Shown one piece after another: positions 5,507 through 5,824 of a stretch of DNA of 5,824 bases. The position numbers and the translations under genes are program-made. The notes below the pieces were generated by a model. It made no database searches. It saw only the letters and a program-made list of their open reading frames with translations, and was not told where the DNA came from. Each line of letters begins with the position of its first letter. Position 1 is the stretch's first letter. The stretch is from Burkholderiaceae bacterium (lineage in GTDB: Bacteria > Pseudomonadota > Gammaproteobacteria > Burkholderiales > Burkholderiaceae_C): contig JAOTTZ010000137.1 in assembly GCA_029864165.1 (NCBI GenBank), positions 1 to 5,824 on the forward strand, read 5' to 3'.

Positions 5507-5656
5507 ATGAGTACGACGAATACACCACGCATCGCGCTCACTTCAGCAGCTTTATGTTTTTCCACCGCGGTCAACGCTATTGGCAGCATCGACCAGCGGT
5601 ACATAGCCGCGCTCACCAAGCTGCGCAGCCACAAAGGGCGTGGCTATGCACAGTGA
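5507..5656 (+). CDS. Small hypothetical protein, possibly exported (49 aa)
   Basis: The frame encodes 49 residues beginning MSTTNTPRIALTSAALCFST and continuing AVNAIGSID. The first 25 residues look like a modest signal peptide: polar start with one Arg, a hydrophobic stretch (about 9-22), and a possible AxA-like site, VNA, before IGS. The rest, QRYIAALTKLRSHKGRGYAQ, is basic and partly helical. A ribosome binding site (GAGAGG) is correctly spaced. No family is recognised. It could be a genuine small exported protein or the preserved 5' end of a longer gene that has decayed, since the sequence downstream is non-coding in all frames. The palindromic element just upstream probably displaced its original promoter. 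Confidence 0.45.
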   Translation: MSTTNTPRIALTSAALCFSTAVNAIGSIDQRYIAALTKLRSHKGRGYAQ

Positions 5657-5824
5657 GGTCAAAGTCAGATCGCTTGCCCTTCTCACGCGGCAAGCTGGGA
5701 TTTCGGCAAAAAAGGTTAGAAACACGCTGTGCCAAGTTGCGCGCACGAGTGCGTTGCGCTGGACCGGGTACGGCCGATGGTGAATCTCAACGTCAGGTTT
5801 TTCGAGCCGCCGCGGGTGCCCAGT
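5657..5824. other. Right-edge region without an identifiable gene
   Basis: A perfect 7-bp stem (GCTTGCC at 5672-5678 with GGCAAGC at 5689-5695, 10-nt loop) follows the small ORF by 15 nt. It lacks a T-run, so it is at best a weak terminator. At the edge, an ATG at 5777 opens a frame reading MVNLNVRFFEPPRVPS that runs out of the window. It has no ribosome binding site and no recognised family, so it is noted only as a possible gene start. Confidence 0.4.

Overview
The window looks like a GC-rich proteobacterial chromosome, most likely a betaproteobacterium (Burkholderiales-like). That placement is inference from base composition and protein style; there is no rRNA or other taxonomic marker. 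All supported genes are on the + strand.

Positions 1-720 are core metabolism: the 3' end of glgC (ADP-glucose pyrophosphorylase), then a single-domain UspA-type universal stress protein with an intact ATP-binding loop. They are 39 bp apart and may be co-transcribed. Positions 720-2881 hold the most unusual gene: a 666-residue protein joining an N-terminal papain-like (C1A) cysteine peptidase to a C-terminal alpha/beta-hydrolase domain. Both active sites look complete and there is no signal peptide.

Positions 2882-3951 carry two small accessory genes, an SRPBCC/AHSA1-type ligand-binding protein and a three-helix DUF805 membrane protein, each with its own ribosome binding site. Positions 3952-5225 contain a non-coding stretch, a nearly fully palindromic 167-bp element with CTAG ends (4180-4346), and an N-terminally membrane-anchored alpha/beta hydrolase that starts only 6 bp after that element.

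Positions 5226-5824 are mostly non-coding. They contain a second inverted-repeat element of almost the same size (168 bp, 5317-5484), also ending in CTAG on both sides but with unrelated termini. After it comes a 49-codon ORF with a good ribosome binding site and a signal-peptide-like start.

The genes from 881 onward do not form an obvious pathway. The mix of small single-gene units, palindromic MITE-like elements and wide spacing suggests an accessory patch beside a glycogen/stress locus. The best candidates for new biology are the peptidase-hydrolase fusion and the two CTAG-ended palindromic elements. No CRISPR array, tRNA, rRNA or transposase gene was recognised.
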